Shown piece after piece: positions 1 through 11,785 of a DNA stretch of 64,000 nt (position 1 is its first letter; each line of letters opens with the position of its first letter). The notes beneath the pieces were generated by a model that saw nothing but the letters and a program-made list of their open reading frames with translations, was not told where the DNA came from and searched no databases. Position numbers and translations under genes: made by a program. The stretch comes from Otis tarda (lineage: Eukaryota; Chordata; Aves; Otidiformes; Otididae): NCBI GenBank assembly GCA_026413225.1, contig CM048553.1, forward strand, positions 20,026,501-20,090,500. Direction: 5' to 3'.

Positions 1-29
1 CTAACCATTCTATGATTCTATGATTCTAA
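1..29 (+). repeat. CR1 LINE 3' tail fragment
   Basis: The window opens with the end of a CR1 retrotransposon: an 'accattctatgattctatg' stretch, the characteristic 3' terminus in which a short ATTCTATG-type unit is repeated. The body of the element would lie to the left, outside the window. CR1 ends of this type are typical of birds and help identify the genome. Confidence 0.85.
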
Positions 30-3000
30 GAATAGTAAACAATTTTATCAGGAGCTCCAGTTTTCTGTAGCACAATAACATGTCATCCTTCCTTGCAAGA
101 AGGTTATATACATTTGGGAGGCCAAGTGACAAGGGTTATTTCTTCCTCTACAGATCTTCTTACATTATTTTCCACAGTGTTGTCAGAACCCAAAAATTTG
201 TACTTCTGTAATTATCTTGTGCAATACTCACTAAACTAGTATCCTGGTCAGAGAAGGAAGGTAGATCATTGCCCGCAGAAGATTTCCAGGAGCCAGCAAA
301 ATGGTGATGACTTCAAAGCCCCGTTAGTGTTTGCCCTGGTGTTTGACCTGGGCTGGTCATGGTGCTGGAGGGGTCAGCTGAAGTGAAGGGCTAGTGGGTG
401 CTGCTGTGGGAAGGGGAATTGCTCTTCATCATCTGCAAAAGGGCTGTTTCTCTCTGTTTGGCATCAGTAGGATCACTGTACCTGACTCTACAGGATTTTC
501 CCTTTAGGTCTGTCACAATTCTGTGCTTTTTTTATGCCTGCCTTCCCTGCAGGATGACAAGTAGCCTCTCATTCATGTGGTAGCAAAAGTTGCTTTTGAC
601 TGTGCTACTGAGTGTCTTTTAAGCTGACTCTGAATTTTTTTTTTTTCTCCTGTATATCTGTGAAGCATCGATTGTCCAATCTGAAAGAGGTGGCAGGTGT
701 CCAGGGTAACAAGAGATTTAACATCTGGATGGTCACGATGAGGAATGTTTTTACTGCTCAGTGTCTTGTTGAGTAGCAGCTAGGCTTGTGATCTGGACTA
801 ATTGCCAGCAGTACAGGAGGAAACCAGCTCTGTCTGGCTTTCATTGCAGAAAATTATCCCACTAATCCCACTTGCTTTCAGTATAATCTTTCTGTAGCTG
901 AAGAGCTATTGAAACTGAATTCAGAAGGGAGTTCTCAGAAGTGAGCTGTTCCTATGGCTTCTTTCTGTAGGTCCTATAGTAAGATGGTTTCTTTCTACTT
1001 CAGCAATTTGATTGCTTGCATCTAACTTCTTTTTTTTTTTTGTCATCTGTCTAAGAAAACCTGTTTCATTGTGCATGTGGGTACCTGACTTTTTGTGACT
1101 TCTGTTATCCCTGGGATGCCTAGGTTATCATCTGGGCACAAAAACGGTCGCGTTTAAAATTGATTCCAATAAAATAATGCAGTATGTCTGTTCAGCAGTA
1201 CAAATACTTGCAAGAATATGAGATCTGCGCTCTTCTGTTTTAAATCAATTTCACAGTCTTGATCCTTATTATTTAAGGTGTCCCCAGACCTAGGATTTCT
1301 TAAGGGCTGGCTAATACTCTGGTGAAAACTCTTGTCAGTAGCAGCAGGCTTTTAGCACAACTTTCCACAGTCATGATAAAACTCTTAATATACATGAAAA
1401 CTAAAATTTCAAAGCATTATGCAGGAACAATCAACAATAATAACTAGAAGAGTAATTCTGCAACTGCTTCATACTTTGAATAACAGTTTTTCCAAGTATG
1501 TTATCTAATGAAAACATAATAAAATAGGCAAGTTATAAAAAATTGAGCAGAGAAAGCAATGGAGCAACTTACATTGCATAACTTCATGATTTTAAAAAAA
1601 TTACTGTTAAGAACTAGCTAGTAGATAACACTACTCACCACTGGAGAGGAAATTTAAATTTATATTAAGGATGTCAGAAAGTATGGAGGAACTGGCAGCA
1701 GAAGAGCCTGCGAATTTGAGTAGCAAGAGCAGAGTGATTGAACTCAAACAGATCAAATTGAAGTACAATTTCATATGTTCCACAGGTTGGATTCCTAATA
1801 ATCCTTAGGAGTTTAATACTGACATGTTATGATTCTTGCCCTGTGTCAGCATCTTTAATGGCAATGACAGTTGAAACTGATGGACCAAAAAATCTTAAAT
1901 CTAAATAAGTGATACCTGAACTCTAAGTGACAAGAGCTGGATTAAACATGAATTTTATAGAGTACCTGGAAAAGGACCTGCAAAATCATCACTATGAAGG
2001 AGAAAGCTGACAAAAAAAATTTAAAAAGAGAATAGCAGACAAATAATCTTCTTACGTAACCTGCAAATGATGATAGCGAAGCTGTGAGTAGGCAGCTCAA
2101 TGAGTTGTCAAACTTATATCAACTGAAGGTGCTTGTTCACGGTTTGAAATTGTAGATTTTCAGTATCTAAACCATACACACACAGGTGTTATTTCCAGCT
2201 TACCTGGTGAATGTTCAAATTGAAAGTCCATCAAAATATGGACAGATATCGTAATGCCTTCAAAAGAGAAAGTTTTGAAAATATTAGATGTGATAAATGG
2301 AGTAACTTACTATGAATGCTACATCTGGGTTCACCAAGTTGTTATAGCTGAGGTTATCCAAAATAAGATAACCTATGGCAACACTGTTATTTCTTAACTT
2401 TTTGCCTGTATGGGGAAAGGTGAAATGCCATTAGGACCTAGGAATAAACCAAAATCCTTCACTGTTCTAGTGGAGAGGGCTGGTTTAGATTCTAATTCAA
2501 TTAGATATAAATTTTTCTGCATATTACATCTATTATGGGATACCTACACTAACCTGATTTGGGAACATCTATCTTGTAAAGGAAACTTGCATCCAGCATA
2601 TTGATTTGCACCACTTCCAATACAAATTTTATGTTGCACGTGTAGTCTCAGTTTGAAAGATAACATTATAATTACCAACCTCTGAAAATGTCAGAGGTTC
2701 AACATAGAGAAAACCGAACATTGGCACTGAGGTAGCAGCTCAGTATACCTGTCTTTGCCTTTGCTTGCTATTTATTCTGCTCTGTTTTGTACAGGGAATC
2801 TTTTCTTCTCTTTCTCCTGCCTTCTTGGCCTGATGAGGCCTGATTTAGGCTGTAAATCTTTCAAAGAAGTACTTAAAAAAAAATAGCACAATGGTTTAGA
2901 AACTGTTTTCTGGAATACATGAACGTGTATATAGATAATGCCTTGTCATATTCACAATTAATCCACTGCATCATTGCAGTAAGCTCTAAAAGATCAGCTG

Positions 3001-4240
3001 CTAGTTTGCATGACAAGTTCTTCTCACTCTTTTCAAAATAATCTATTATAATCAGTTTATTTAACATAGTTTATATTTAAGAGATGCATAGCAGGACACC
3101 ACTAAGGATCCATTCTGTTCAGCAGTCAAGAATGGATTCCTCAGCCTTTTAAAGCATTGGCCCTATAGAGACACTCTGCTAATAATGGAAATGGAACATT
3201 AACATTTGAATTGGGATTATTTTAGACTACAAACTCTTCAAGGAAGGCAATTTCTATTAGCGGATCACCTGTTTCAAGGAAGATCCATCCTGTTGTTTCA
3301 AAATCAGCATCATGCAGATCACAGAACTGTTAGTGCTACTTAAAATCACCTGTTCATATTAGTATGCTGACACCTCTCTGAATGATCAAAACTTTATCCC
3401 ACTGCAACAGTCGAAACTGGAGTTTTCTGTGCCAAATGTCTGCCTCTGGATAAAAGTTTTGATTAATTAGAGTTGGGATTTTTTTTTGTTCACAGAGTTT
3501 TTATCTAAAATTAATCATCCCAGAAAATGAGGCTTAATTTGTAGGGAAAAGAGACCACTTTGCCTCGTTAAGTCTTGCTGCCGTTAGGGAGATCCAGCAT
3601 TTTCCCGTTTCTAAAGCAGGGTCCTGCAATTTCATGGGCAGAAAGGTGGGTGGGAGGAACCAGAGTAGACTAGAAGCAGATGGTTCCGAAGTACTTTAAC
3701 TATTGAAGTACTTGCTTGTGAATCTTGTCATAGTACAAAAAATCCTGAATCTTTTTATTTTCTTCTTCTTCCAGCAAATAGCTGTATAGCCCCTGGCAGG
3801 TTCACTCTCTAGTGCTGCTCTGTGTAGAGGATAATTGTTATTGTTAACGTTAACATTGTTCAGTATTGAGAAACTAATATATAGAAAATAACTCATTTGT
3901 TTCCATTTTCCTCCTCTTCTTGTGGTATTTTTAGGTTAGAGAATTAGGGTTTAACAATGAAAGAAAATAAAATTTGAATATCAGCTGTGATGTGTTATGG
4001 TGATAGGAATAGAAATGTGTAGCATTGCTTAGATGATTTTAATAAGCTAGGAATGTTTTGGAAAGGTCAAAGTCTGGAAAGTTGGGGCTCCATATATGAA
4101 CAAAGCCAGCAGAAGACCATCAGCCTTGCTGTATTTAGTGTGTGTTCAAAGTCGGTATTTTGCAGTAAGCTGCTAATGAATTCTTCAATAGCCCCAATAA
4201 TATAATTTTTAAGTAGTCCTTTTTTGTTGTTTTCATGCAG
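30..4240 (+). other. DNAJC1: DNAJC1 intron (5' end outside window)
   Basis: Noncoding stretch before the first recognisable DNAJC1 exon. I looked for the exon encoding the first SANT domain and did not find it, so it should lie to the left. The stretch contains only short T- or A-runs (for example 1029-1040) and no repeat I can name apart from the CR1 tail at its start. The final bases before the exon, a T-rich tract and 'catgcag', form a normal 3' splice site. Confidence 0.7.
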
Positions 4241-4289
4241 GTTACCATGAAAGCCAAACAACTGAAGGATTCTGTTACATATACACCAG
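4241..4289 (+). CDS. DNAJC1: DNAJC1 coding exon (third from last)
   Basis: A 49-nt exon between 'tttcatgcag' and donor 'gtgcgt'. It begins on a codon boundary and reads VTMKAKQLKDSVTYTPG, the last glycine codon being completed by the next exon. Human DNAJC1 has VTTKAKQLKDSVTCSPG at this place, just after the first SANT domain, so only a few substitutions separate them. It ends with one base of a split codon (phase 1), which matches the two bases that open the following exon. Confidence 0.92.
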
Positions 4290-4781
4290 GTGCGTGCTAC
4301 TAGATCTTCACTGATGCTTATAAAAAGCACTGTCTTTGGATTATAGCTATGCAAACACAGCGCATTTTGTACCTTTCGGGGTATGCGTTGCAGAGAGACT
4401 TTTGCAACCTTGCCTTACTGTGAGCAAAGAGAAGAACTGGTGGGTATTCTGAGGGAATGTTTCCCTTTAGCTGCATCCTCCCAGGCTTTCTTATTCAGTT
4501 TATTGTGGGTTTTGTTCATTTGTTCAGGCTGTTCTGTTATGTTTGTTTGTATCGATGTGGTAACTTGCTAGTACTTCACATATACCTGATAAGCTCATAA
4601 TTTGCAAAGTTCCTTGCTCCATAACAAATACCTTGATTTCTCCAGGAGTATTTTCCTTAAGCTCTTAATCCAGAAGAGCTTTTTGTCCTCTCCACACTAT
4701 TCCAGGTGTCTTTTATTTGCAAGCACTTCCCTGTTTGTTTGTTTTATTTTTTTAGAAGTGTAACAACAATACTTCTAACAG
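4290..4781 (+). other. DNAJC1: DNAJC1 intron, 492 bp
   Basis: Short intron from donor 'gtgcgt' to acceptor 'cttctaacag'. Nothing but unstructured T-rich sequence is visible. An open frame runs through its end into the next exon, but the codons before 4782 do not resemble DNAJC1. Confidence 0.85.
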
Positions 4782-5260
4782 GTATCATTAGGCTCTCTGA
4801 GCTTAAAACACTGGCCCAGAATTCCAAGAATGTCAAAGTCAACGTGAATTTACCAGACCACATAATCACCCAGCGAGAACAAGAGAAGGAAGAGGAGGAG
4901 GAGGGGAACTACGATCGTATCCCAGAGCAGATGGATGTCCAAATAGATCAAAAGGAGACTGTTGCAAGTGAAACTAGACACCGCAAACAAAAAATTGTCA
5001 GAGCACCTGAAATGACTCTACCAGCAGTGAGAGAGATACCAGAAGAGAAGAGTAGAGGAAGACGCCAGAAAGATTTCGATAACACCGAGCAAGAGGAAGA
5101 GAGTGACGATGAGAGCAGAAAAAGAGAGAAAAGCCGTGTCCCAGAAGAACTGTGGACTCAAAATCAACAGAAACTTCTTGAAATGGCCTTGCAGCAGTAT
5201 CCAAAGGGAACATCGGATCGCTGGGATAAAATAGCAAAATGTGTTCCTGGAAAAAGCAAG
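4782..5260 (+). CDS. DNAJC1: DNAJC1 coding exon: linker and start of second SANT domain
   Basis: A 479-nt exon bounded by 'taacag' and donor 'gtacgt'. After completing the split glycine it encodes 159 residues: [19 protein letters not shown] at the start, a run of glutamates (4885-4905) in a highly charged linker, the conserved [15 protein letters not shown] segment, and from about 5140 the first two thirds of the second SANT/Myb-like domain ([19 protein letters not shown], then [16 protein letters not shown]). The tryptophans of the helices, W in LWTQ and W in DRWDKI, are kept. In mammals this domain is the binding site for antichymotrypsin and ITIH4. The linker is less conserved than the SANT part, as expected for a flexible region. 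The open frame continues some 20 bases past the donor before a stop, so intron retention would truncate the domain. Confidence 0.95.
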
Positions 5261-6379
5261 GTACGTTTAGTTTTGTTTGACATGTGAATTGAGAGGAAAT
5301 GTATTTTCTACCAGTTTATGACGATCTTAAGAACTGAGGGTCCGTGCAGGAGGGTGAGGTCTTTACTTAGCCTATCAGTCCACACATAATCGACCTAAAG
5401 AGCATTACTGTCATGTTTGTTTATTTACTTAAAATATATTTTCACTTAATCCAGTTTGTTTGATCTATTACAGAAAATGTTGTAATACCTCTGGTTTCTT
5501 TCAAAATACATACCTCTCCTCTGCCTTTCAGACCTTCAGTTGCAGGACAAATTTGATTTTAAAACAAATTTTGATTCAAAGTTAGTAACCAAATGTTGGT
5601 GAGCTGCTTTGCTTACACTTTTACAATACCTTTCTCAACCCATCTCAAACAAAATAAGTAATCCATCTGCAAGTGTTAAATGCTAAATAATCTGTCTAAT
5701 GTTATTTTTGTAAGTATAATCTTTTAAAAATAGGGTTCATTGTCATTGATATAGTTGGTCTGTGCTAGATTTTATAATAGTTGTGATAGCTTAGTTTGCT
5801 TGCTTCAGTCATTGTAGCTGCAGAAAATCCATTTGATCTGTGCCAAACACAGTGTGAGAGAGCAGGAAATGTGAGTGGGGATTGGAGTGTTTCTCTGGCT
5901 CTGAAGCTGTTCAGCAGGATTTGGTGTCAGTAGGTGCCGTGTCAGTGACTGTAAAGCCTTGTCTTTAACAAGGTAACCTATCTGCAGTGTGGCTTATAGC
6001 AGAATAACTGTTCTGAAACAGATACTACAATACAACTGTTTAATAATTGCTTTTACAGTCATTGTCAAGAAGTCCTGGGCAACTGTTTTCTTGGGTTTGT
6101 GTGCTCTTTAAAGAGAAATAAATTATCCATTCAGAAATGTAAATTGCAAGTTAATTTTTCTAATTCTGCTCTTCACTAGAGCAGAAATTCAGTGCACAAC
6201 TTAAAAAAAAAACAAAAAAACCACACACACAAAAAAAACCCAAAACCAAAAAGACCCCCCCCAAAAAGCCAAACAACCTCCAGAACTTAGCTGCTCTTCT
6301 AGAATGAGGTAGCATGTATAGAGTTAAAGCAATAGTAAAATATCAGACTTTTAATTAACACTTTTGTTTTTCCTTTTAG
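5261..6379 (+). other. DNAJC1: DNAJC1 last intron, 1119 bp
   Basis: Intron from 'gtacgt' to 'ttccttttag'. It contains an A/C-rich low-complexity patch (about 6202-6265: A-runs interrupted by CA repeats and a short C-run). No other feature is seen. Confidence 0.85.
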
Positions 6380-6448
6380 GAGGAGTGTATAGCAAGATAC
6401 AAGTTGCTTGTTGAACTGGTACAAAAGAAAAAAATGGCTAAAAGCTGA
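6380..6448 (+). CDS. DNAJC1: DNAJC1 terminal coding exon
   Basis: Final coding exon: after acceptor 'ccttttag' it reads EECIARYKLLVELVQKKKM then AKS and a TGA at 6446-6448. This is the third helix of the second SANT domain (IARYKLLVELVQ) followed by a short lysine-rich tail; human ends VQKKKQAKS. The exon starts in phase 0, exactly as the preceding exon ends, so the join gives GKSK-EECIARY without a gap. Confidence 0.96.
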   Translation, partial: EECIARYKLLVELVQKKKMAKS

Positions 6449-6597
6449 ATGTTCTGAGCAGAAGATGTAACTCATCTTTGTCAAAATGAGATTTTAAATC
6501 TCATATGCAGGAAACTGCATTTTTGTACCTCAGTATTTCTATACATCATGTGCCTTAGTAAAAGAAAATATTAATAAACCTTATACCATCTGAAGTA
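6449..6597 (+). other. DNAJC1: DNAJC1 3' UTR
   Basis: Short untranslated region from the TGA to the likely cleavage site about 15-20 bases after the AATAAA at 6573. The downstream sequence 'ttttgtgtgttg' (about 6598) is the GT-rich element expected just after a cleavage site. The exact end is inferred; longer transcripts cannot be excluded. Confidence 0.75.
6573..6578 (+). terminator. DNAJC1 poly(A) signal AATAAA
   Basis: Canonical AATAAA 125 bases after the stop codon, followed within 20-30 bases by a GT-rich downstream element. No closer alternative is seen. Confidence 0.82.
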
Positions 6598-9500
6598 TTT
6601 TGTGTGTTGAAGAATGAAGGTGTATTTTTGGAGAGCTGCTTATGCACATGTGTGATAACAATGTCTTGAAAATCAGTGAACCCTCAGGAAAACCCACACT
6701 GATAATTGCATACTGGAACTGGTAGGTTTGCAGCCAAGGATCACAGAGAATATAAGGAATATATCTTTGTTATGAAAGAGAGAATTGATCTGAAACTGTT
6801 AAGCAAGCAGCAGAGTCCTGGAACTCTGCAGTCAAAATACGTTTTTCTTTCTTGCAGCTATAAATCCAAGACCATATGCTTGTAAGCATGTCTGCTGCTA
6901 CATGCAATGTCCAGGCACTCTAACAATATTTTGAAATAAGTAGTGTTTCTGTCTTAACTTCCTTGTACATTTATATGCACCTGCAATATAATACCTTTTT
7001 CACCAGCTCCGCAGGCTAATACACCGTGATCTGATAGTGCTGGTAATTTGGTAGGGTTGCAATGGGTAAGAACATTAAAGAGTAAGAAAGAACGTTAATT
7101 AGAAATTAAGATACGTAAGGCATGTACTTCATGACCAGTTTTTAAGTAAGTACAGCATAGGACTTAAAAGCTAATGGCATTGAGCTAAGAGTTCTCCTAT
7201 TTGGGGAGGTTTTGTATACCCTGGATTCACACATACAGTTTGATTTTTCCATTTGAAGAACAGGTAATAAGGATTATTACTCCTTACTTGCTGTTTTGGT
7301 TTTTATAATTTTGGAAAAGTTACACAAACTTAAAATGCTGAAATAAAGGGTACTTAATGGGCTGTAAATTAGATCAGTAAATCAAAGCAATGATCATAGT
7401 TTTTTTGCATTAAGGACTTGCATTTTTCAAATAATTACTTACCATTCAAATTCTGATTTAATACCAGGATTCTATTAAGTTTTTGAGCTTTAATTCAAAA
7501 TTTAAATGAAAAACCAGAGGATCAGGTATCTGAACATGAAAATCAGTGTGGCTGAAAGTCTCCATTAACTTTCTGCCATTTACACTGTCGATTGTCCCCA
7601 GTAACTGTTTGCCAATTGTGTTGCTTCTGACAGAGCAACATTTCACAAAATTTCATCCCATTCCCATGAAACTTTAAGGGAGAAGTGTTTAGGGAAGTGT
7701 TCCATATGTGTTCCTTTACCAATTGTAACACTTCAGGTTTTTTGTTTGTTTTTGTTTGGTTGGTTGGTTTTTGGTTTTTTTTTTGGTCACATACAAAAAA
7801 TTGATCCTAGTCTGTAGAAAAAAATTACATTCTGGAAGCTTGATTAGACACACAGTAACGCACCTAAATTTTGTTTCACAGAGCACTTCACAGGTTAACT
7901 GCATTGGAAACTAAACATATTTAGAAGCTGTACTGTGATCTGTGCTAAGTGATTCTGTGCTACTAATGCACCTGTGAAAGAAGAGTCTTGGTGAGATCAA
8001 GGGAGGTATTTTCAAGAGATATCAGGAAATCTTGACTTTAAAAGGTATTATTCATCCAGGACACTCAAAAATAGATGACTGTAGCTGTAAAGCAAAGTAA
8101 TTTAAATGGCTACAAAGAACAGCTGCTGAAATGGTTAGGGGAATTGGTGAAAATTAACTTGGCAGAGCATTGATCCAGGCTAAGGTAGAACACCATGAGA
8201 ATTAGAATATTTCTACTGTTTCCAAAAAAAGAAAGCAAGTAACAGGAGAGTATAGCCTGTGAGGATGAGTCGTTTCCTTTCCACTCTGGATTTACAAGAC
8301 TTCACCTGGAATGGTGTGCCCAGTTCAGCATATCCCACTTCAAAGATGAGGTAGACCATCAAGAAGAGAGAGGGGGGAGAGAGAGAGAAATCGTCAAGTA
8401 TGTGAAAGGGGGGCTTTGCACTTGCATGATCTCTGTGTCTCCCTGATGCAATTAATACAGAATGAAGAATAATAATGGGCTCACTTTGGAGCGAGAAGTA
8501 GTTCAGATATCTAGTGGCAAATGCAGCAAGGACGTAGGAGGACTTTGACACCTTGATTGTTGGAAATCTTTAAAAACTTCCATGTGTAAGAGTAGCTGCT
8601 CAAGACTTGCCCGTATGACTACCACACCATAATGATATACTGCCTGCCCAGCACCTTCAGCTTCTCTCCACCTTACACTTTCTGGATGGGAGTCTAAGCA
8701 AGAAGGACAAACATCGCTTACTGGTAAGAAACTTTTTCTCTTTTTTTCTTTGGTTTGTAACAACATTCACACTGAGAAACTTAAAGCAATGCTCCTGACA
8801 AATACAGTTTATCTGAAGGAAGATCCTTCAGGCTGGGCAAAGATTGTACCTGTCACTGTGTCATGCTTGTCAGGTTGAGCACCTGACATGATGGATGTGA
8901 ATATCTAATCACAGGTGCTGCTCATGCCTGGGTGGAAGTGAGGTGATGCATTGCATCCCTGTTGCTTGGAGAGTCAAGCTGCCTGAAAATGGAGGCAAGC
9001 TGGCTGTGTAAGAGAAAGGCATTGGCCTCTTCCGCAGTGGAACTGCACCATGAACTGGTGGCAGGCCCAGCTGTCTCAGCGTCAAGAACTGGAAAGGTTT
9101 TGTCATGCACTGGTGGTCATTTGGAACAGGAAGAGCGTTTCACACTTCAGTAGCCTGGCAGCCTAGGTCTTGGGAGGAGGACTGAGAGTCAGTGTCCAGC
9201 ATCAGTGGATCTGCTCTCAGCAACCAGATGCTCAGAGACACCCATGGAGGAGGGAGCCTTCATTTAGGGAAAGCTTTGTCCAGGCCCCACCCGTTCTTAT
9301 TTCATGTTTTGTTCGTGGGATTGGCCCAGGCTAAGCAGTGGCTGTGGTGAGGAGGGTGGTAGCAGTAGGGGTCCAAGATCATCAGGCCCTCTCAGGGTCC
9401 TCTCCTGGAGTTGCTGGGTTTGTTGTTTTTTTTTTCCACATGATGAGTTTGCAGGTCCTTTTTGTCAGTGACTCCTGTCTGTGTTCCTGTGGATCTAAAT

Positions 9501-11430
9501 GTTTGGACTGTAGTATTCTCAACTTTACAGCTGACAATTTATGAATTGAAAAGAAAAAAAAAATTGTTTCAAAGAAGGTTTTGCAATGTGACCTCTTATG
9601 AGTGGAAATACTGAGGGTTTGACTTTAGAAGAGCTCTCCCTTTAGGCAGAACCAACAGTGAGACTGGAGTGCAGCTTATGAAAAAACAGGCACCAGTGAC
9701 TCAGTCAGTTAAACGTTGCCCAATCACATTGCTGAGAGTAGCTCCTGCTCACACACCAGGACTGGAGATGTCATAGGCCCTCCAGAATTAGTTGGCTTCT
9801 GTAAGCCATAAGGTGTGTTGTCATTGGTGTCAGTAAAGCTGGATTGGAGGTGGGGAAACCATAAACAAAACCAGCATAAGGTTCAAAAGCCTGTTGACAT
9901 GAAACTCTTCTGAAATGCAGCACATTCAGTCTGTGCTGCTCTTGTGACACTGAACCCAGAGCAGTTCCCGGTGTGGCTGAGGGCAGCTCGGTAACCAGTG
10001 CTGTGGCTGCCAGGGACCTGCATCGTGGCTCTGGCTGCTCTGGCAGCAGAGGCATTCCACAGGGACGGCTGTAGCAGCTGCTGCTGAACTGGTGCCAGAT
10101 CAGCCACAGATCATCATCTTTGATGTTGGGATCTGCAGAGTCAGTGAAACAAGGTTGGTTCTGACTGCATCTGGCCCTCACATGAACTTGGCTTTGGTGC
10201 AAAGTTCTTTCTTTAAAGCGCCAGGGAATTGGATTTTTGTTTAGCTGTCAGAACTATCTTTCATTATTTCCCTGCTTGTTGATTTTTGGTCCATCAGGAC
10301 TACACGTACAGGACACCCACTGCTGTCTTGGGCATCTGGCACCAATCTCTGATAAGTTGACATTTTTTAAGAATGTTTAAGAATATAAAAGAATTTTACC
10401 ACGTCACCCATATTTCCAACTCTGCCCCTTTCATGCTTCCCTGCATCTTACCCTGAGCCCAATACCAGAGTTCAGGCAGTCCCTCTCAAATAAAAGCAAC
10501 ACATGAGGAAAAGCAGGACTTACTACCTTTATTGGTTACTGTGGGGCAAGATGACTTGCTGGTATTTCTGGTCTATCAGGTAAAGCTTTTGGATTCACTT
10601 CAGGTCCATGAATAAAGCAGCAGCGATGTAACCCTCCAGTCCATGACCCCAGTAGCAGGGATGCAGAATTTCCTGGAAGCCTTGTGCTCCTTCTTCCCCC
10701 TCACCTACAGGTCTAAGCGCTCTGAAGTACAAGTCCAGTGGCCCAGCGTTTGCATGCACTATCTGCTCTCCCTTCTTAGCAGGCTGCACCTGACGAGCAA
10801 CAGGCTAAAAATCCTGAGGGAACCATAATGCATCCGCTGTCTGCCAAAACCTGCACCATCGCAAGCCTCACATTTTATCTTCAAGAAACAGTACGGGAAG
10901 GGTCAAATTGCTCCTTGCTGCTTGGGAAATAAAAGACCAGGAGTTCAGCTGTGTGTTTCCCAACCCCTCCATGGACAATAAGCAAAAGTTCTGAAAAACC
11001 ACTGAGCGGGTTTTACAGAAAATACAATACAAAAGTTACAGTTGCAGCCAAAGGCCTCGATCAGCTTAACGCAGGCACAGTGTAGGTGAAGAACCTGTCC
11101 ATCTCCACAGAGCTCTCACCAAGTTATGTCAAAATGAACTGGTCAGAGTAACAGCAACAGCCCACTCCTCCTCCTGCCATTTCTCTGAAAAAAACTGACA
11201 TCAGATTATGGCACAGGGCTGCAACTGGACACTTACATCCAGTAAGCAAAAATGTGCCTGGACAGTACTGCAGCTGCATCAGGCTCTCTTGAAAGCAAAA
11301 ATTTACAGGAGAGCCATTTAAAAAAATTTGTTATAATAAAGTTTAGCGGCCATGTGCAACTGAAATCCTTCCTGGCATGTGATGCTAACAGAAATACTCT
11401 GTTCTCCAAGACTCACGTTCACACAAGCAG
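6598..11430. other. Intergenic spacer between the 3' ends of DNAJC1 and MLLT10
   Basis: About 4.8 kb between the two convergent genes. The first half is AT-rich and featureless apart from a T/G-rich patch near 7737-7786. From about 8640 to 10250 base composition becomes more GC-rich than the introns, and a few chance open frames of 60-143 codons occur on both strands; none resembles a known protein and none has a convincing start context, so I do not call a gene. One degraded CR1 piece lies at 8290-8375. A further AATAAA on each strand near 10485-10533 could serve as a distal poly(A) site for either gene. Confidence 0.7.
8290..8375 (+). repeat. degraded CR1 fragment (reverse-transcriptase end region)
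   Basis: The stretch around 'aagacttcacctggaatggt' and 'gtgcccagttcagc', ending with 'aaagatgagg', follows the well-known CR1 segment that encodes the LxYCVQFW region near the end of the reverse transcriptase, but with many substitutions. Both ends fade into unrecognisable sequence. Compare the better-preserved, reversed copy at 51300-51930. Recognition is by memory of the consensus only. Confidence 0.45.
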
Positions 11431-11455
11431 TATACAACTATAAACATTATTAAAG

Positions 11456-11461
11456 TTTATT
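11456..11461 (-). terminator. MLLT10 distal poly(A) signal
   Basis: AATAAA on the - strand (TTTATT on +). Downstream on the - strand, at about 11410-11435, the sequence is GT-rich ('gcttgtgtgaacgtgag'), the usual downstream element, which makes this the best supported of three candidate signals. Cleavage would be near 11431-11445. Confidence 0.6.
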
Positions 11462-11779
11462 AACAAAAGCTTTGTACATATCTTTTCATACACTTGGAAT
11501 TTTACATCTAGTCAAAATAACAGCACATCTCCATCTTACCTTTTGTACAAATTGTTACAGAATATCCACCAGCGGGTTGAGTAAGTAAAATAAACCACTG
11601 GTTTACTTTTGTAAAGTATCTACAAAAGTGATTTGTGACTTTTTTAAAAAATTCCCCAGAACATATAAAAATAAATTATTTTTACTTTTTCAATTAAATC
11701 TACTAATTAGAAATATTACAAATCAAAATATCAATGTTTTCTTATGAACTCTTCACAATACAAAACAGATTCACAAAAC

Positions 11780-11785
11780 TTTATT
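11780..11785 (-). terminator. candidate proximal MLLT10 poly(A) signal
   Basis: Second AATAAA on the - strand within the proposed 3' UTR. A further one is at 12070-12075. Neither has a downstream GT-rich tract as clear as the distal signal, so they are alternatives only. Confidence 0.3.

Larger units (their letters stand above)
1..6597 (+). other. DNAJC1: DNAJC1 gene, 3' part (gene-level entry)
   Basis: DNAJC1 (MTJ1/HTJ1) is a J-protein of the ER membrane: a lumenal J domain stimulates BiP, and the cytosolic part contacts ribosomes and carries two SANT domains, the second of which binds serpins and ITIH4 in mammals. Only the last three coding exons are here: 597 nt giving 198 residues and a stop, against a human protein of about 554 residues. 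They encode the linker after the first SANT domain, an acidic/basic linker and the whole second SANT domain. The J domain, membrane span and first SANT domain must lie upstream of the window. The exons join in frame and follow human DNAJC1 closely in the SANT2 part. Transcription is to the right and converges on MLLT10. Confidence 0.93.

Noticed and set aside
4067-4354. 95-codon frame on the - strand across the DNAJC1 exon at 4241
   Set aside because: It is the antisense shadow of a real exon; the + strand translation matches DNAJC1 and splices in phase.
8213-8551. 112-codon frame on the - strand
   Set aside because: It overlaps the degraded CR1 fragment in antisense and shows no known domain.
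9771-10202. 143-codon open frame on the - strand in the spacer
   Set aside because: No similarity to a known family, Cys/His/Pro-rich mixed composition typical of chance frames in GC-richer DNA, an overlapping frame of 74 codons on the same strand, and no splice or promoter context.
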